From contig JASLRT010000023.1 of NCBI GenBank assembly GCA_030743815.1, positions 1 through 54,013 on the forward strand: DNA of 54,013 bases, written 5' to 3'. Each line of letters begins with the position of its first letter. The first letter of the stretch is position 1. This DNA comes from Candidatus Neomarinimicrobiota bacterium (GTDB lineage Bacteria; Fidelibacterota; Marinisomatia; Marinisomatales; S15-B10). Position numbers and translations under genes: made by a program. The notes under the pieces were generated by a model. The model was not told the origin of the DNA, did not search any database, and was given only the letters and a program-made list of their open reading frames with translations. Positions 19,917-29,034 of this stretch are shown piece after piece.

Positions 19917-20952
19917 CATATACATCCATAACAATTGAAATGAACGTATTCACCAGCAACTGGGCATCTTTGTATGACATACGTGTCGGCCCGATTATAC
20001 CGAGCCTGCCCATCAGTTCACCGTGCTCAAATGTCCCGGCAACTACAGAACAGTCCCTAAAAGCAGCTGATCGGTTCTCAGAACCTATGACCACCTCGGC
20101 CTCACCAGTGGTATCAGTGACGGGCATTGATTGAACAAGAAGTGATTCATTATCAAGAGCTGTCACGATTGACTGCATTTCCCGGGGTTCGCTGAACTCA
20201 GGATTCTGGAGCAGATAATCTTTCTGTGAAGTGCAAACAGTATTAGTGGTCGAAGTTGAAAAGTAGACCTCTACGTTATCGATGATAACTTGTACAATCT
20301 CATTGCTAAAGATGTCCTGATCCTTAAGCCTCTCCGCAATTGTCTGCCTTATCTCCTTAATTGTCAAACCCAGCAGACGTTCCCGCAACACCGAGGAAAC
20401 GGTTTCCATGAGAGAATCACGTACCTCGACGGCCACATTCAGCACAACTGTTTTAATCTGATCGGACTGAAATCCCAGAATCAGCAAAACATGCCCGGAA
20501 CTGAGAGATACCAGATCAAGATCGGTCAATTTTGCATTTCTGTTAGATGAAAGGTATGCGAAACCGAAGAGATTGCTTATCTGAGCCAGGGCATTCGCAG
20601 TTACCTGCAGAATCTCATCAACATTCAGAGCGACTATGGAAAGCTCTTCCATCATCCTGCTCTTAATATTTTCAGGGCCTGAAATAAGATCGATCAGTTC
20701 ATCCACGTAGAACCTGTAGCCATAATCGGTAGGTACACGTCCGGAGGATGTATGCAAATGATTCAAGAACCCTGTCTCCTCAAGAGCATGCAGCGTATTG
20801 CGGATAGAGGCTGGACTTAGCGCAATGTTGAACCTGTCCTTCAGACGCTTTGAAGGTACCGGAGAGGCTGTCTGGATATAGTCTTCCACCACGAGCTTAA
20901 GAATATCACGCTCGCGATCTGTAGGCACTTTATCAGGGATATTTTCTGTCAT
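19909..20952 (-). CDS. hrcA: Heat-inducible transcription repressor HrcA
   Basis: A 347-residue repressor of class I heat-shock genes. The N-terminal winged helix has PVPSKRLKDRFNIALSPASI and RNTLHALEETGFLNHLHTSSG, followed by RVPTDYGYRFYVD; the C-terminal part has the GAF-like core ending GRLGIIGPTRMSYKDA. HrcA normally binds CIRCE (TTAGCACTC-N9-GAGTGCTAA). I do not see a CIRCE element in the 81 bases upstream, only an A/T-rich segment with a TATACT-like box. First gene of the hrcA-grpE-dnaJ unit. Confidence 0.95.
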   Translation of the reverse strand: MTENIPDKVPTDRERDILKLVVEDYIQTASPVPSKRLKDRFNIALSPASIRNTLHALEETGFLNHLHTSSGRVPTDYGYRFYVDELIDLISGPENIKSRMMEELSIVALNVDEILQVTANALAQISNLFGFAYLSSNRNAKLTDLDLVSLSSGHVLLILGFQSDQIKTVVLNVAVEVRDSLMETVSSVLRERLLGLTIKEIRQTIAERLKDQDIFSNEIVQVIIDNVEVYFSTSTTNTVCTSQKDYLLQNPEFSEPREMQSIVTALDNESLLVQSMPVTDTTGEAEVVIGSENRSAAFRDCSVVAGTFEHGELMGRLGIIGPTRMSYKDAQLLVNTFISIVMDVYDG

Positions 20953-21033
20953 TTTTCAACTCGAGTATAGTATATTAAGTTAATCTCTTCCTGAAGGAGA
21001 ATCAAGATGAACATCATGCCTGTTTTTCACAGC

Positions 21034-21903
21034 TCACACCAGAAACTTTCGCACAGATCTCAGGCTGCCGGCAATAGCGAAAAAGACGACAACCACCACC
21101 AGAATTGCCACTATCTTCATATCCCACATCAGGCGATATCTAACAAACAGGGATAGAAAATAGTTTCCGGCGTGGACGAAACCGTAAGCAACCGCACTCG
21201 CCAGAAACGCTCCCAGAACCCCTTCGATAATCCCCTCAACCAAAAAAGGAAAGCGGATGAAACGATCGGTTGCACCAACCAGCTTAAGTATTCTGATCAA
21301 ATCACGCCTGGAGTAGATAGTGAGACGAATGGTGTTCGATATCAGAAGAACTGTCCCTAACAGGACAACTACAGCCAGAGCCGTCACCACGGCAAAGAAT
21401 CCCTGGTAGTATTGTTCAACGAGTGAAATGATGCGACCCTGATAGCGCACATCCGACACATCTGGCATGGCACGTATCTGTCTGATGATCGGACTTACGC
21501 GAAGCCTCTCTTCGCCCTCTTCCTCAAGCTTTACCACACAGCTGGCAGGCAGCGGATTCTCTTGCAGCAAGTCGTATATGTTTTCGCCAAACTCGCTCTC
21601 AAAGATTTCCGATGCTTCCTGTTTAGTGATCAGCCTTGCTGACTTAACGCGCTCAATCTCCATGATATTATCAACGGTTTTTTTTGCTTCAGAATCGGAA
21701 ATGAGAGGCGAAAAGAATACTTCAAACCTGTATTGAGATCTGGCAAACTCGATAAGGTCAGAAAAGTTTTGACCGATAATGGCACCAAAACCGACGAAGC
21801 TCATGGAGACCCCGATGGCCGTGATGGATGCAACTGCCGTCAGTCGGGCGCGCCACAGGCTACGGAATCCTTCCGCAATCAAATAAAGGATTTTATCGAT
21901 CAC
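21034..21903 (-). CDS. ftsX: Cell division ABC transporter permease FtsX
   Basis: A 289-residue permease with the FtsX layout: a first membrane helix (about 22-45), a periplasmic domain of about 120 residues (46-165) and three C-terminal helices (about 170-285). FtsEX couples ATP hydrolysis to activation of septal peptidoglycan hydrolases. ASITAIGVSMSFVGFG near the start and YSRRDLIRILKLVGATDRFIR (about 197-217) before the next helix are family features. The ATG overlaps the ftsE stop by 4 bases. Confidence 0.94.
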   Translation of the reverse strand: MIDKILYLIAEGFRSLWRARLTAVASITAIGVSMSFVGFGAIIGQNFSDLIEFARSQYRFEVFFSPLISDSEAKKTVDNIMEIERVKSARLITKQEASEIFESEFGENIYDLLQENPLPASCVVKLEEEGEERLRVSPIIRQIRAMPDVSDVRYQGRIISLVEQYYQGFFAVVTALAVVVLLGTVLLISNTIRLTIYSRRDLIRILKLVGATDRFIRFPFLVEGIIEGVLGAFLASAVAYGFVHAGNYFLSLFVRYRLMWDMKIVAILVVVVVFFAIAGSLRSVRKFLV

Positions 21904-22550
21904 GCTGCAACACGTCCTTGAACTACTTCGATGAAACGGTGGCCGCGATCTTTCACAAGACTATAGTCATGTGTCGCCATAAGAACAGCTGTTCCATCCT
22001 CGTTGATCTGCTCCAGGAGCTTTACGATCTTAAGCGATGCGGCCGGATCGAGATTACCTGTTGGCTCATCCGCCAGAACTACAATCGGCTTTTTCACGAT
22101 AGCCCGCGCCAGTGAAACAATTTGTTGCTCGCCGCCAGATAATTCTGACGGCAAGTGATGACTCTTGTCGGCGATCCCCAGCTCTTCCAGAACGCTGGTG
22201 ACTCGTGGTCTAATCTCCTTGATGCTTAATCCGATTACATGTAGTGGAATGGCAACATTTTCATAAACGCTGCGGTCCTCAAGTAGCTCGAATTCCTGGA
22301 ACACCATTCCTACCTTTCTCCTCAGGTACGGAATACGCCTGCGCTTTATCTTAACTGAACTGAATTCATTTACTGTCACTTTCCCTTTCTCAGGAAAAAT
22401 ATCCATGTAGATAAGACGCAAAAGTGTAGTCTTGCCGGCACCTGTAGGACCTATAATGCAGACGAACTCCCCTGGATCTACCTCGAAACTGGTTTTTTCG
22501 ATACCAGAACCGCTAACAAATTTACAGGTGACACTTTCAAACTTTATCAT
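21900..22550 (-). CDS. ftsE: Cell division ATP-binding protein FtsE
   Basis: A 216-residue ABC ATPase, partner of FtsX. Walker A is GPTGAGKTTLLR, the signature LSGGEQQIVSLARA, Walker B VVLADEPTGNLD, and the switch His lies in LMATHDY. I start it at ATG 22550 (MIKFESVTC), which has GGTGG just upstream; a GTG at 22562 would add four residues. The Q-loop region (GMVFQEFELL) is also present. Confidence 0.95.
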   Translation of the reverse strand: MIKFESVTCKFVSGSGIEKTSFEVDPGEFVCIIGPTGAGKTTLLRLIYMDIFPEKGKVTVNEFSSVKIKRRRIPYLRRKVGMVFQEFELLEDRSVYENVAIPLHVIGLSIKEIRPRVTSVLEELGIADKSHHLPSELSGGEQQIVSLARAIVKKPIVVLADEPTGNLDPAASLKIVKLLEQINEDGTAVLMATHDYSLVKDRGHRFIEVVQGRVAA

Positions 22551-22697
22551 ATTGGCCACCACATCAGATCAGTACATATTCTTCTAGTATAAACACAGTT
22601 TAAAATTGGGGAAATGTAAGATATCAAAATCTCCTCTGCCGTCTTTTCAATACAATTGAACTACGAACATGATACAATCATCAAGCAAGAGTTTTTA

Positions 22698-23618
22698 TCA
22701 GGAAAAACTATAGATCCACCGCAACAAACCAATCAACACCAGTATCACTCCTTCCTTGCGGGAGACAACCCACCCTGTGCGCATGAACAGTAACACAATT
22801 GCAACCATCATCGATAAAATCACCAGATTCACTCTGGCTTCTACGCCGACAGGAAGATCTCTCAGGATTCCCGCCACTCCAAGAACGCCAAACAGGTTAA
22901 AAATATCACTCCCGATGAGGTTACCGACTGACATGCTGTAGCGCGATTTGAGAGCGGCTGCTAATGATGTAGCGAATTCAGGAGCCGAAGTTCCCGCAGC
23001 AACGATGGTAGCCCCGATTACCCATTCTGAGACTCCTACTAACCTTGCAAGATTAACGGCAGACTCAACCAGAAAGTGGGCTCCAGTTAGAACCATTATC
23101 AGTCCCAATAGCAGCACTACAGGATCCCACCAATACATCTCGTGACTTGGCAACTCAGTTTCTAAAGGTTGTTTTTTCACGTACAGTTGGATCAAATAGA
23201 GCACAAGTAAAGTAAACAGGATTACGCCTTCTATTCTGCTTAGAGTCAAGTCCCATAGAAAAACGGATAACAGTAACGCACCAAATAACAAGAAGAAGCC
23301 GTCCCTCCGGATGACAATCCTGCTCGTTTTAAGGTTGTGGATAATTGCAGTACCCCCAAGTATAAATCCAAGATTGAATATGTTTGAACCTACAATATTG
23401 CCAACAGAAATATCACCCATTCCCCGCAGAGCCGCCAGAATCGTCACACCAAATTCTGGCGCTGAAGTTCCAAGAGCTACTATTGTCAACCCAATCACCA
23501 ATTCTGAAATTCCGAAATGTTTGGCAACCCTGGCAGCTGCATCCACAAGCCAGCCGGCTCCTTTCCCGATCACTACGAAGGAGACCAGAAGAATGAGTAC
23601 ATCTTTTAGAATTTCCAT
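22698..23618 (-). CDS. Calcium/sodium:proton antiporter, CaCA family (YrbG-like)
   Basis: A 306-residue membrane protein with the two inverted alpha repeats of the Ca2+/cation antiporter superfamily. Repeat one has GLTIVALGTSAPEFGVT and SVGNIVGSNIFNLGFILGG. Repeat two has GATIVAAGTSAPEFATS and SVGNLIGSDIFNLFGVLG. The conserved acidic residues in both GTSAPE motifs are present. About ten hydrophobic segments fit the YrbG type. It stands apart from neighbours by 147 bases (ftsE side) and 151 bases (nadD side), so it is likely transcribed alone. Ion specificity is inferred only from family. Confidence 0.92.
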   Translation of the reverse strand: MEILKDVLILLVSFVVIGKGAGWLVDAAARVAKHFGISELVIGLTIVALGTSAPEFGVTILAALRGMGDISVGNIVGSNIFNLGFILGGTAIIHNLKTSRIVIRRDGFFLLFGALLLSVFLWDLTLSRIEGVILFTLLVLYLIQLYVKKQPLETELPSHEMYWWDPVVLLLGLIMVLTGAHFLVESAVNLARLVGVSEWVIGATIVAAGTSAPEFATSLAAALKSRYSMSVGNLIGSDIFNLFGVLGVAGILRDLPVGVEARVNLVILSMMVAIVLLFMRTGWVVSRKEGVILVLIGLLRWIYSFS

Positions 23619-23769
23619 GATTCCCTTTTTCCAATCAATTCACTAAAGAGATGCAGCGTCACTTAGCCTTATGGCAGTTCACTGATGATCCATTCAGGGG
23701 GTAGCATTTCAACTATCATAAGCATCGTGCGGGTTCTCGATAGAAGTACCACGATCTGAAAAGAATATT

Positions 23770-24354
23770 TCACTCGTAAAGACCCTTTTCCTGGATATAC
23801 TTCCAGACAGGATCCAAGACCATATAACGGATTGTCTGTCCGCTCCGAGCTTTGCGTCTTATCTGGGATGAGGAAATTTCAAACTGAGGCATATTGGCAA
23901 ACCGGATTTGCGCCATAATATCTGGTGCAATCCTGCTGGAGCGGAAACCGGGTCGTATCGCCACCAGAACACGACACTCTTTAAGAATCGCGAGGTGATC
24001 TTTCCATATGTGAAACTGGAGAAGCGAATCGCTACCCATCAGAAAGTAAATGTCTCGCTTGGTGAGACTGTAACGCGATTTGAGCTCAAGTATAGTATCA
24101 ATTGTGTAAGAAATTCCTCCCCGTTCAATCTCGATATCGGAAAGTTCAAAAGTTTCATCATGACTCACCGAGAGTCTCAACATTTCCAGTCGATCCTCAA
24201 TGGACGAAAGATTGGAGTCATTCTTGTGCGGCGGATGGAATGCTGGCACAAAAATCATCTTGTCAAACCGTTCGGACTCCTTGATCGTCTCAGCGATAAT
24301 GAGATGACCTATATGAGGAGGATCAAAGGTTCCGCCGAAAAGACAAATTCTCAC
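23770..24354 (-). CDS. nadD: Nicotinate-nucleotide adenylyltransferase
   Basis: A 194-residue NaMN adenylyltransferase of NAD synthesis. The N-terminus CLFGGTFDPPHIGHLIIAE holds the GxFDPxHxGH nucleotide motif. FVPAFHPPHK and YFLMGSDSLLQFHIWKD are NadD-specific, and EISSSQIRRKARSGQTIRYM is the C-terminal SxxxR motif. The start overlaps the end of bamD by 4 bases. Confidence 0.96.
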   Translation of the reverse strand: MRICLFGGTFDPPHIGHLIIAETIKESERFDKMIFVPAFHPPHKNDSNLSSIEDRLEMLRLSVSHDETFELSDIEIERGGISYTIDTILELKSRYSLTKRDIYFLMGSDSLLQFHIWKDHLAILKECRVLVAIRPGFRSSRIAPDIMAQIRFANMPQFEISSSQIRRKARSGQTIRYMVLDPVWKYIQEKGLYE

Positions 24355-25124
24355 GTCTTTCCTCCGCTCTTTATATCTGTTTTTTTCTCTTCCAGTAGAG
24401 ATCTTGCCTGCCGCAGAGTTTCCTCATCTCTGAATTTGTTTTCATTTTCCGAGATGAACTCCTCTGCCTCATGAATTTCACCAACTTTCAGATGTATTTC
24501 AACGATTCCCAGACGCGCGCGGTCGGCATAGTCCGTATCGTAGTAGGATGTCAACAGATCAGTATAGTAGCGAATAGCCGACTCATACTCCTCCATCTTG
24601 GTATATAGCACTGCTGATTCGTATGCCTTGCGGGCAAGTTTTGCTCTCAGAAACTCTGACGATTCGGCTACCTCGTCGCGAAACTCAGACTCTGGATAAT
24701 CTTCAATAAATTCCTGCAACTTATTAATCGCTTTTATGGTGTAATCCTGATCATGGAAATATTTTGGAGATTTCTTGATATAACTCTGACAGATACGATA
24801 CCTGCTCTTGTGAACGAAAGGACTGTAAGTCATTTGCCTGACCAGTCGATCGTACTCTGAGATGGCGAGCAGATATTCCTTATTGAGATAATACGATTCC
24901 CCAAGGTAGAACTGAGCATCATCTCCCAGATCAGTATGTCTTCCTCGCATCAACACATATTCGAACTCCTGCTGGGCGCGATAGTACTTCTTTTTTTCCA
25001 GATACATTTTACCTTTTTCGAACCGCTCGTCTACATCGTCAACTGCCAAGTCCACCTGGGAACGTGAACATCCCAGAAACATACCCAAACACAAAATGAA
25101 GGATAGATCAGCTATACGGCGCAT
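24351..25124 (-). CDS. bamD: Outer membrane assembly lipoprotein BamD-like
   Basis: A 257-residue lipoprotein with a signal peptide ending in the lipobox LGMFLGC (Cys19). Five TPR-like helical repeats follow (for example YLEKKKYYRAQQEFEYVL, AQFYLGESYYLNKEYLLAISEY, MEEYESAIRYYTDLLTSY), as in BamD of the beta-barrel assembly machine. The Tyr-rich helices and length agree with BamD; a related TPR lipoprotein such as CpoB is less likely. Its overlap with nadD suggests shared transcription. Confidence 0.85.
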   Translation of the reverse strand: MRRIADLSFILCLGMFLGCSRSQVDLAVDDVDERFEKGKMYLEKKKYYRAQQEFEYVLMRGRHTDLGDDAQFYLGESYYLNKEYLLAISEYDRLVRQMTYSPFVHKSRYRICQSYIKKSPKYFHDQDYTIKAINKLQEFIEDYPESEFRDEVAESSEFLRAKLARKAYESAVLYTKMEEYESAIRYYTDLLTSYYDTDYADRARLGIVEIHLKVGEIHEAEEFISENENKFRDEETLRQARSLLEEKKTDIKSGGKT

Positions 25125-25154
25125 ATCAGAGAATGTGTTAAATATCGATAATAT

Positions 25155-26039
25155 CTACCAGCTTACAGCCAGCGCAATACCGCCGACACCTCTTCTCGCC
25201 ACAGGTGAAAACATCAATCCCATAGACGTCTTGATCTCGAGCGAACTCCATCTCCGATTTGTTTCCCGAAAAGCATCGATCCCTGAAACCAGATGATTGA
25301 ACATAATAGCGCTTACGGCGTAGCTCGCCACTTGCAGCAGGCGATTATATTCCTGACGCATGGACAGATACTTATCTCGCCTTTCAGTCATGACCAAAAT
25401 TTCAACGCTGTCTCCAACCGATTTCTCTTTTTCCCACCACGCCTGATTGCCGTTCTCATCAAAAAGATCGTCCCAGCCCGCCACGAATTGATCATACTTA
25501 CCGATATTCTCATAAAACTCGTGATTGGCAATCACCGTTGCTCCCTCGATCCAGCCCGAGCATAAGGAGTCAGAAGTCACAACAGCTTCTCCGGGCAGGA
25601 GTATCCGCAAGTGATGCGTTCCATGGCATGCCACATCAGCAAATTTCGATGTGAGCAGGGAAGTCCTTTGCCACCACTGATAGAGATCCCAGTGTATATC
25701 AGCAAAGTCTTGATACTCCGACAGTTGATCTTCCCCGCGAATGTCCATCTGCCGCCACGTAGCCCACCCCGCCAGTTCCAGTACAGCGAACAGTGCGGTC
25801 TTCTTCTTTGATCCTGCATAGAGCTGTCCCAGTCCCGGCACAGCCAACGACATCACCAGTCCACGGGCAGGGTACTTTACAACGGAAGAATCCTGTTCAG
25901 TTGTATCAGGAAGTACCTCTTGCTGGAAAAGAAAGCTCCCGTGATAACGCGGACGGTATTCCAGCAGTCCAGATCCTGCTGAAGCAAATGTTAACAAGAC
26001 CAGGAGTGGTAGCGCGACGTTAGTTAATTGGATGTTCAT
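25155..26039 (-). CDS. DUF5683-like membrane protein
   Basis: A 294-residue exported protein with a signal peptide (about 1-21). The stretch RGLVMSLAVPGLGQLYAGSKKKTALF matches the start of the DUF5683-type domain, in which PGLGQxYxG precedes a membrane helix; here it lies at about residues 59-84. A second hydrophobic helix occurs near 245. No catalytic motif is visible. It lies 2 bases from the downstream end of the 992-residue fusion gene and 30 bases before bamD, so a role in the cell envelope is plausible, but function is unknown. Confidence 0.7.
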   Translation of the reverse strand: MNIQLTNVALPLLVLLTFASAGSGLLEYRPRYHGSFLFQQEVLPDTTEQDSSVVKYPARGLVMSLAVPGLGQLYAGSKKKTALFAVLELAGWATWRQMDIRGEDQLSEYQDFADIHWDLYQWWQRTSLLTSKFADVACHGTHHLRILLPGEAVVTSDSLCSGWIEGATVIANHEFYENIGKYDQFVAGWDDLFDENGNQAWWEKEKSVGDSVEILVMTERRDKYLSMRQEYNRLLQVASYAVSAIMFNHLVSGIDAFRETNRRWSSLEIKTSMGLMFSPVARRGVGGIALAVSW

Positions 26040-26041
26040 GA

Positions 26042-29020
26042 TTAAAAGCCGAAAAGCAGGGTGAAATATGTTCTTAACTCACCCCCATATCGGTGGTTCA
26101 TAAACGAAAATTTATCCAATCCTCTGTGGATTTCCACGCCAATTCCTGTGGGATAGTTGTAGAACGAAAACCCACCCAATCGAATTTGCACTCCCACTGA
26201 CCGTTTCGCAACCGGTTCGGATTGTGAACCGTCCCAAGCATCGCCCATCTGTACGACTGATCCCACAACAACATTTTGAAGGATGAAGGGGCCAAAGGCG
26301 ATATGTCTTTGGCGCACAAGAGGCATACGAAACATCAGTGATGCCACAGCCATTCTATTGCCTTCTATAGCATAGAATGGATAACCGCGTAATCCCGGCA
26401 TACCGCCCGCAAAGAAATTAAAAAATGAATCGACCGCTGTCTCCGTCATCCAGCCGAGGGATATCTCTCCCGAAACTGTCCACCGCTCTGTTCGCGGGAC
26501 GGTAGCGTGTATCCGGCCGTTTGCTGAATACCTCAGGAAACTGGATCGATCGTAGATAAGTTGGAAGAGCGATTCATTCGCATTGAAGAATCGATTCTTT
26601 TCATGCCTTATATCCAGATCGAAATGATAGCCGTTACTGGGATTGATGTCCTGATCCACTGTAGGTCTGAATACATCCGTTTTCCAGGCCAACCCAAAAT
26701 GTTGGCCAACGTAATAGTCCACACCCGACTTGCCCGAAAGGTTCTCCTGATTCACCCACCAGACAGAGCTGGCCCGATAATTCTGGTAGGAGCCGTAAAA
26801 TTTAATCTCGTTGCTTCCCATAACAGGGAATTTCGCCCCGCTCTCGATCTGGAACAGGCGATAGCGAATATCCGCATCAAAGCCGTACACGTCCATCAAT
26901 TTTGACCGGTCTGAGATGTGGCGTGTTAAGAAAAATACATCGGTATAGAGTGTAGGATAGAAAGTCCGCAACTCGAAAAGGAGGAACATATCGAGATCAC
27001 GTACGAAATTTGCCGATACCCCACCAAAAACGTTCAAACGGTTGAGTATTTCGCTGTTCATAAAATAGAGTCCCAGCTTGGGCATGCCGTAGTCCATCAT
27101 CATTTTCGGGAACAAGAACATGGGCGAAAAGTTGTCACTGTAGGCCATAACCTGCGACGAATCCACATCTGTTATCGATGGCGGTAAACCGTTGAATTTC
27201 TGGAAATGGTCAGGGTCGTAGCCTACTCTATTCTCATCTATTAAATTTAGAGAGTCGAGTAGCGCAATGCGAAATCGGCCGTCTTCGTAGAGAGAATAAA
27301 GTACCCTCCCTTTGACATCCATGTCCGGCATGAATGCGCCGCCGCGGACATTAGTGATATATCCCTGTTGACCGTTCGCCGGATTGAGCATGAACAGATT
27401 AAAGATGCCGCTCTTGTCGCTGGCATAGATCAGTGTATCACCGGGTCCTTTTACAATGTCTCGCTCGTCCCATTCGGGGATGGATACGAGATCGAAGAAG
27501 GTGGTATCCGACAGACCGAGATAAGCGGTATTGCGGAAATGATTCTGCAGATAGTCAAACATGAGCCAGTTCCGCCCCGGATCGTAGGCGAGGCTGAAAA
27601 CCTGTCTGCCATCCTTGAAATCTGTTAACTGGACAGATTCTTCTGTGTTCAAGTTGATGAGAGAAATGTTGTGCGTACCGTCCCGGGCTGCCAGATATGC
27701 AATCAGACTGTCTCCTTCAAGCACAACAGCCGAAAAGGCCCTCGCCCCCTTTGTGATTCTCGTTTCTTTCTCATCTTCAATAGAATATTCATACAGATCA
27801 AACCAGCGCGAACCGTGACGATTGTGCTTCGATTTTTTCGTATAGTATATGATGTCACCGGTCGATTTCCAGTCCGGTGATGAAAGGACGCCTCTGGCAA
27901 TCCTTTCCGAAGTACCGTCGTCGAATGAATAGATAAAGAGATCTGTTTGCGATATATAATCGTGATTACTGTTCGAAAGATACGCGAAATGTTCACCATC
28001 CGGCGACCAGACAGGATGGATGTTTATGGTGCCGTCTTCTACAAGAACCGTTCCTTTAACCTCAGTTTCCTCAAGTTCCCGCGCCAGAATGCTGTAGCGC
28101 TCTATAAGGGTACTTTCAAAATCGATATACAACCGCTCAGCCGAAACACCTGTTGCGCTCTCAATGGCCGAGTCAACCGAAATCTTGAGGGGATCGGACA
28201 GACCGGAGGTGATCTGTCTGAGAGCGTCCTCGCCGTACTTGTAGACTATATACCGCACGAGAGCAAATCCAGCATTGTAGGTCGATTCATTGCCAATCCC
28301 CGGCTTGCCGAAGGTACTCATTTCAGTAAGGGTGAGAAGTTTGTCGTTCAGCACCCGGTCCCGCAGGATCATGTCCCTGTGGGTATCCCAGAAATCGTAG
28401 GTGGCACCCATGTACATGTACTGAGCAACGCCCTCCGCCAGCCAAGGAGGGACCGTTGTGCCCGCTACAGGATAAGAAACGACGGTGTAAGGATAGCCGT
28501 AGAGAACGTCTTCCCTTTTTTCCTTTTCATACCCAATCCACTGCAAATATCCCGCTGGAATCTTGCCGCCAAATTTCATCGCTTTCTGTATCGATACAAT
28601 GTGAGTGAATTCGTGCGTGATGACGTTTTGAAGCCACCGATGTGAACCTCTAAACTCTAGGTCCATAGGCGACGCCCAGATCTCGATCTTATTGTCGTAG
28701 AAATATGTGATCCCGTTGGAATAGTCATCGGTATCCAGGAAAATGAGGTGCGTTTTCTGGGGCGGTTCGTATTGATACAGTTCTGTTATGTGAGGATAGA
28801 TTGCTTCAGCGACAAAGGCTCCCTCGCGGGCGGTTCGTTCTGTTCCATCGTGAAAGTGTACCTGAAAGTGAGCGGTCTCGAAGGATTGCCATTTCAACTC
28901 GGGATGGTTGTAACTGATCTGACCAGTGACACCAGTTAAAGAAACGAGATGGAATACGAGGATCATACGAAATGTTTGGGGAAGCTTTTTGGACATAAAC
29001 GTAGCTGACTGAGATTTCAT
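26042..29020 (-). CDS. Peptidase MA-like / TolB-type propeller / outer-membrane beta-barrel fusion
   Basis: A 992-residue exported protein with three parts. Residues about 35-300 look like a gluzincin-type metallopeptidase: the zinc motif HEFTH (His136, Glu137, His140) and the third ligand in WLAEGVAQY (Glu196). Residues about 320-620 carry PD40/TolB-like propeller blades (NIHPVWSPDGEHFAYLS, LSSPDWKSTGDIIYYT, DTLIYASDKSGIFNLF). Residues about 640-992 are beta-strand-rich and end in an aromatic residue (LLFGF); PGLRGYPFYAIEGNRM resembles the surface-antigen (Omp85-type) barrel loop motif. The barrel would place the protease in the outer membrane. The ATG at 29020 is used; an ATG at 28996 would shorten the signal peptide. 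It follows the M6-like gene by 14 bases. Confidence 0.8.
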   Translation of the reverse strand: MKSQSATFMSKKLPQTFRMILVFHLVSLTGVTGQISYNHPELKWQSFETAHFQVHFHDGTERTAREGAFVAEAIYPHITELYQYEPPQKTHLIFLDTDDYSNGITYFYDNKIEIWASPMDLEFRGSHRWLQNVITHEFTHIVSIQKAMKFGGKIPAGYLQWIGYEKEKREDVLYGYPYTVVSYPVAGTTVPPWLAEGVAQYMYMGATYDFWDTHRDMILRDRVLNDKLLTLTEMSTFGKPGIGNESTYNAGFALVRYIVYKYGEDALRQITSGLSDPLKISVDSAIESATGVSAERLYIDFESTLIERYSILARELEETEVKGTVLVEDGTINIHPVWSPDGEHFAYLSNSNHDYISQTDLFIYSFDDGTSERIARGVLSSPDWKSTGDIIYYTKKSKHNRHGSRWFDLYEYSIEDEKETRITKGARAFSAVVLEGDSLIAYLAARDGTHNISLINLNTEESVQLTDFKDGRQVFSLAYDPGRNWLMFDYLQNHFRNTAYLGLSDTTFFDLVSIPEWDERDIVKGPGDTLIYASDKSGIFNLFMLNPANGQQGYITNVRGGAFMPDMDVKGRVLYSLYEDGRFRIALLDSLNLIDENRVGYDPDHFQKFNGLPPSITDVDSSQVMAYSDNFSPMFLFPKMMMDYGMPKLGLYFMNSEILNRLNVFGGVSANFVRDLDMFLLFELRTFYPTLYTDVFFLTRHISDRSKLMDVYGFDADIRYRLFQIESGAKFPVMGSNEIKFYGSYQNYRASSVWWVNQENLSGKSGVDYYVGQHFGLAWKTDVFRPTVDQDINPSNGYHFDLDIRHEKNRFFNANESLFQLIYDRSSFLRYSANGRIHATVPRTERWTVSGEISLGWMTETAVDSFFNFFAGGMPGLRGYPFYAIEGNRMAVASLMFRMPLVRQRHIAFGPFILQNVVVGSVVQMGDAWDGSQSEPVAKRSVGVQIRLGGFSFYNYPTGIGVEIHRGLDKFSFMNHRYGGELRTYFTLLFGF

Positions 29021-29034
29021 TTGTCAAACATCGG

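Noticed and set aside
20953-21033. Possible CIRCE operator before hrcA
   Set aside because: Only an A/T-rich stretch and a short GAG...CTC pairing are present; the TTAGCACTC half-sites are absent.
27947-28645. 232-residue open frame on the plus strand
   Set aside because: Antisense to the peptidase/propeller/barrel gene, no family features.
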